Source: a bacterium
GTDB lineage: Bacteria; JAMOTN01
Reading direction: 5' to 3'
DNA length: 43,893 nucleotides
NCBI GenBank assembly: GCA_027062325.1
Contig: JAMOTN010000029.1
Coordinates: forward strand, 1 to 43,893
Positions 41,188 through 43,893 of the stretch are shown here, piece after piece (the first letter of the stretch is position 1; every line of letters starts with the position of its first letter). Both the position numbers and the translations under genes were made by a program. The notes beneath the pieces are model-generated. The model was not told the DNA's origin. It saw nothing but the letters and a program-made list of their open reading frames with translations, and made no database searches.

Positions 41188-42795
41188 TTAACCATTAACT
41201 TTTCTCTCTCCAAACTTTCTCAATGCTTTTTCAAAGGAGCTTATATCCTCCTTCAAAAATCTCTCCACAATTCTCAATAATCTAAACTCAAACCATTCAG
41301 AAACTACTCGCACCACCAATGAAAAATCCAGATCAAATCTTTCCTTATTCAACAACGCCCTAAGAATTCTTTCAAATTCATCTTCCTCTCTATTCTTCTG
41401 GCCATCCTCTTCGCCATCCTCGGCAGCAACATCTTTAATTACCTGCAATCTCCTAAGCTCTTCCAACAAACTTACCCATATATTATATCTCAAACTTTCC
41501 AACAAACTCTCCAACTTCTCATCCTTGCCATAAAGTGCCGTGTTCAATTCTTTATATTTACTCCTAAAAGGATGCTTTACCTCTTCTGTCCATTCCAAAT
41601 AAAGCTTTAAAATTGAACTCAATACATCAGAATCTCCCAAATCCCCATCTTCCTCACAAGCCTCATTGATAGCAATATCATTTTTAGAACAAGATTCACT
41701 ATTAGAGTTACAATTGCGTCTTTCATTTTTTTCATTATTGCCTACATTTTTACCAGCATCCGTAAATCCTTTCAAAAATCTTTCTAAGTCACCCCTTTTA
41801 TCATCCAAAAACCTATTAAAAACAACGGTATCAAAAACCACATGTTTTATGAGTAGCACACGCACTCTTTCCATAATATCCGACGCTAAAGCATAGTGTC
41901 TCCCCCTCTTTATGTGCATCACACCGAGTGAGGGATTGAAATTTTTTATCAAGAGTATGCAAGTTGTAAGGTTGTATATGAGAGTATATGCATAATTAAA
42001 GAATAGATTTAAGAAATCATTTGACTTCCTGTCACGCCTTTTAAACGCCGGATCCAAACCAAAAGTTCCTAACACATTCTTCATCAAATCAAACATGAAT
42101 ACACTAGCTCTTCCTTCATAACCCCTTAGAGTATTAATCTGCGAATCCAAGACATTTACATAAGTTTCCAGATTCCTAGCTATCCTCTTTTTATAGCTGC
42201 CTAACTCTTTCAAAAAATCATGCAGTCGCTTTTTGGTATTTTTCAACCAATTTAACAATCTAAGTCCATTATATTCACTATCAGCCTCCCCATTCTCATC
42301 AGTCCAGTTTCCATGTTCCGTCTTCACTTTCAAAAACAGTAGTTCTGTTAGCTCAAAAAGACTTACCATTTCCTGAATTTTGTCACGCACTATCTTAATA
42401 ATAAAATTTAATCTCCAGGGTGAGTTAGTCAATAACATTTGAAGTTCTCGTAATTTGTAAGCACTAAAGTAAGAAGACGGTAAAATAACCGACTTTATAC
42501 TCAAATTTCTTCCTACAATTATTACTTTTTTCTCATAGTTCGCTAATAATCCTAAAGCTTGCGTTGTTAATTGAACATTCTGTGAAACTATAAGGTAATC
42601 AATTGCAGCTATTGGAATTTGAATTTTTTCAGGATAAGAACGAGCATCACTAACTCCGCCAATATCAATTTTTTTGCTAATTCCTCCTGTAGAAACAGTA
42701 AGATTAGTAGAAGTTAGTGATGTAAGAACAGAAAAAGGCCGAAACAATAAACTTCCCTTCTCTACTCTCAACTTACCGGGTTTAAGGATTATCAT
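41188..42795 (-). CDS. cas1: Cas1 integrase with large insertion and C-terminal extension
   Basis: This 535-aa Cas1 is far longer than the usual 300-350 aa. The beta-rich N-terminal part (IPIAAIDYLIVSQNVQLTTQ) and helical catalytic part are present with the metal ligands E227 (RGYEGRAS), H294 (GVMHIKRGRH) and E309 (SDIMERVR), spaced 67 and 15 residues as in typical Cas1. The FLNLFFNYAYTLIYN helix is also clear. A Lys/Glu-rich helical insertion lies near 140-215. Beyond about residue 330 there are ~200 extra residues with two low-complexity linkers (NNEKNERRNCNSNSESCS and EDGEEDGQKNREEDE) separating helical blocks. The family usually ends soon after the last ligand helix. No reverse transcriptase motifs are seen in the extension. 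The gene starts the cas operon and has no ribosome site (see 42803-42808). Confidence 0.92.
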   Translation of the reverse strand: MIILKPGKLRVEKGSLLFRPFSVLTSLTSTNLTVSTGGISKKIDIGGVSDARSYPEKIQIPIAAIDYLIVSQNVQLTTQALGLLANYEKKVIIVGRNLSIKSVILPSSYFSAYKLRELQMLLTNSPWRLNFIIKIVRDKIQEMVSLFELTELLFLKVKTEHGNWTDENGEADSEYNGLRLLNWLKNTKKRLHDFLKELGSYKKRIARNLETYVNVLDSQINTLRGYEGRASVFMFDLMKNVLGTFGLDPAFKRRDRKSNDFLNLFFNYAYTLIYNLTTCILLIKNFNPSLGVMHIKRGRHYALASDIMERVRVLLIKHVVFDTVVFNRFLDDKRGDLERFLKGFTDAGKNVGNNEKNERRNCNSNSESCSKNDIAINEACEEDGDLGDSDVLSSILKLYLEWTEEVKHPFRSKYKELNTALYGKDEKLESLLESLRYNIWVSLLEELRRLQVIKDVAAEDGEEDGQKNREEDEFERILRALLNKERFDLDFSLVVRVVSEWFEFRLLRIVERFLKEDISSFEKALRKFGERKVNG

Positions 42796-42802
42796 GATTT
42801 AT

Positions 42803-42808
42803 ATTATA
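42803..42808 (-). promoter_or_regulatory. TATAAT box directly before cas1 (leaderless start likely)
   Basis: A perfect TATAAT on the minus strand ends seven bases before the cas1 ATG, where transcription would begin at or near the start codon. No Shine-Dalgarno is present, unlike almost all other genes here. The -35 region is not recognisable. Confidence 0.5.
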
Positions 42809-43223
42809 AAATAATATTCGAGATAACGATGGATATATTCTGTTTGTAATCAAAAAATTGATGAGGGGGGAAGTTATAGAAATAAATTTAGGGATATGTA
42901 GCTGAACCGTCTTAATCGAAAAATTAAACGGAACTTTAATATATCTCTAGGTTTTCTATGAGTATTAGTTAAAAGTAGCAGCTGTAAATTGAAATCAACA
43001 TTAATGACAAGAGTAAATACTGCAATAAAGTAGAATAAGAAGAGGGAGCTGTTTAGTGTAAAATTGTTCAAATAATTAAAAATTTTGAAAACGAGGGCTA
43101 TTCAAGAAAGAGCTAATTTGAAGTATACTAATTGTGCAATTTAAAATTTGAAAAAGAAGTGTACAAGCGTCTTCCCCACTAGTGGGTTAAAATTGCCTAT
43201 TCAGAATATATATGATAAGTAGT
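42809..43223. other. AT-rich region between cas1 and the CRISPR array
   Basis: There is no credible gene in this ~415-base stretch. It holds the remaining cas1 upstream sequence, a hairpin at 42907-42931 (CCGT.TTAAT against ATTAA.CGG) and a perfect palindrome CCCACTAGTGGG at 43175-43186, 37 bases before the first repeat. It could be the trailer of the array (if crRNA is read on the minus strand) or its leader. Confidence 0.5.
43175..43186. repeat. Perfect 12-base palindrome near the array
   Basis: CCCACTAGTGGG is the only strong GC-containing palindrome in the AT-rich flank. It may be a protein-binding site tied to the array, or the remains of a terminator, though no T run follows in either direction. 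Confidence 0.4.
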
Positions 43224-43893
43224 GTTTCATTGCCGAACACTTACTAACGGATTACGACATATATCGCCCTCGTAGAGGGCTACGGAAATTCTCACAGTTT
43301 CATTGCCGAACACTTACTAACGGATTACGACCGAGTTCCCCTCGCTTCGGGTGTCCCCCCTTTGGGTTTCATTGCCGAACACTTACTAACGGATTACGAC
43401 AAACTAAACACTCTAGGTTTTACGGCAAAAGCATTTGTGTTTCATTGCCGAACACTTACTAACGGATTACGACGGGCTCGGGCGGGGTCCCGGGGCTTTT
43501 GCCCCCGCGCGGTTTCATTGCCGAACACTTACTAACGGATTACGACCCCCGACGCCCCAGTTGGGGGTGTTGGGGGCTCGTCGGTTTCATTGCCGAACAC
43601 TTACTAACGGATTACGACCGGTTTCCTTTTTTATGTTCCCTTTTGCAGCTGTGAGAGCCCGGGCCCCGCACCCGAGCTCCCATACGACCGGTTTCCTTTT
43701 TTATGTTCCCTTTTGCAGTTTCTGTTTCATTGCCGAACACTTACTAACGGATTACGACGAGTCTTCGACTCCCTTATTTATTTATAATGAAAAGTTTCAT
43801 TGCCGAACACTTACTAACGGATTACGACGTGAGGTCGCGGCCGCGGTCCTCAGGCCTAAGCCTGAGTTTCATTGCCGAACACTTACTAACGGA
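43224..43893 (-). CRISPR. CRISPR array, eight full repeats plus one cut by the edge
   Basis: Identical 35-base repeats begin GTTTCATTGCCG and end CGGATTACGAC. They start at 43224, 43297, 43366, 43439, 43512, 43584, 43724, 43794 and 43866 (the last partial, 28 bases). Spacers are 34-38 bases, except the interval 43619-43723, which is 105 bases and contains a rearrangement. Read on the minus strand the repeat ends in AATGAAAC, a form of the ATTGAAAC tag typical of crRNA 5' handles. I therefore infer that the crRNA is transcribed right to left and that the leader lies beyond the window. The array is next to cas1 and probably belongs to it. The type cannot be fixed without the effector genes. Confidence 0.97.

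Noticed and set aside
41188-42795. Reverse-transcriptase fused to Cas1
   Set aside because: No YxDD-type motif or RT finger/palm pattern is found in the extension or in the 473-aa neighbour. RNA-derived spacers would need another source of cDNA.
42874-43071. Minus-strand frame of 65 codons upstream of cas1
   Set aside because: It is hydrophobic low-complexity sequence of AT-rich DNA, has no ribosome site and lies in the flank of the array.
43619-43723. A single 105-base spacer
   Set aside because: An internal exact 30-base duplication and a six-base repeat remnant show it is a rearranged multi-unit segment.

Overview
The window (AT-rich, roughly one third G+C) looks like chromosome of a thermophilic, flagellated diderm bacterium from a deep-branching lineage. 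Four genes point there. kdsB and an LpxL-type acyltransferase indicate an LPS outer membrane. A secretin gene indicates the same. bpsA makes branched polyamines known from thermophiles, and there is an N-terminal flagellin fragment at the left edge. I cannot name the genus from sequence alone; Aquificota-like or an uncultured thermophilic phylum would fit. Nearly every gene has a strong Shine-Dalgarno (SD) sequence, and GTG and TTG starts are common.

Region 1 (1-15544, minus strand) is one long gene train headed by dxr. It runs through a type II secretion-like set (GspL, PilO/GspM-like, GspC/PilP-like, secretin, GspE, GspF), a tyrosine recombinase, a secreted propeller-like protein, then the type IV pilus motors and platform (PilB, PilT, PilC), a TrmN6-like tRNA methyltransferase and an LpxL-like acyltransferase. 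A separate flagellin gene leaves the window. No pilin gene is present.

Region 2 (15626-31690) is housekeeping and envelope. On the plus strand are miaB, a signal peptidase I whose nucleophile codon reads Cys, tldD and a small Gln/Asn-rich protein. On the minus strand follow bpsA, an unknown protein, kdsB and adenine deaminase. Then come a chemoreceptor-like MCP-CZB-hemerythrin fusion, a FecR-domain protein, a C11 (clostripain) peptidase, a gamma-carbonic anhydrase, a low-complexity secreted protein and a Spy-like protein. Convergent pairs are separated by clear hairpin terminators.

Region 3 (31700-34274) is a gene-poor stretch with decayed-looking short reading frames and two terminators, followed by a P5C dehydrogenase.

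Region 4 (34364-43893) is the exciting part: a CRISPR locus with a protease/sigma-factor signalling cassette. Reading the minus strand, cas1 (535 aa, with a long C-terminal extension), cas2, an unrecognised 473-aa gene and a second, divergent cas2 are followed by four more genes: an unrecognised membrane-anchored protein, a sigma-70-like factor, a MazF-like protein and a Lon-SAVED protease. The last three match in order and domain content the CalpS-CalpT-CalpL pathway of type III CRISPR systems. There, cyclic tetra-adenylate activates the Lon-SAVED protease, which cuts CalpT and frees the sigma factor. No Cas10 or other effector lies in the window, so the effector must be beyond the right edge or elsewhere. 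The cassette is bracketed by two diverged copies of an upstream module. Two small unknown plus-strand genes (one with four cysteines) sit behind the left copy. The CRISPR array (35-nt repeats, 43224 to the right edge) carries several very GC-rich spacers with strong internal hairpins, and one internal rearrangement.
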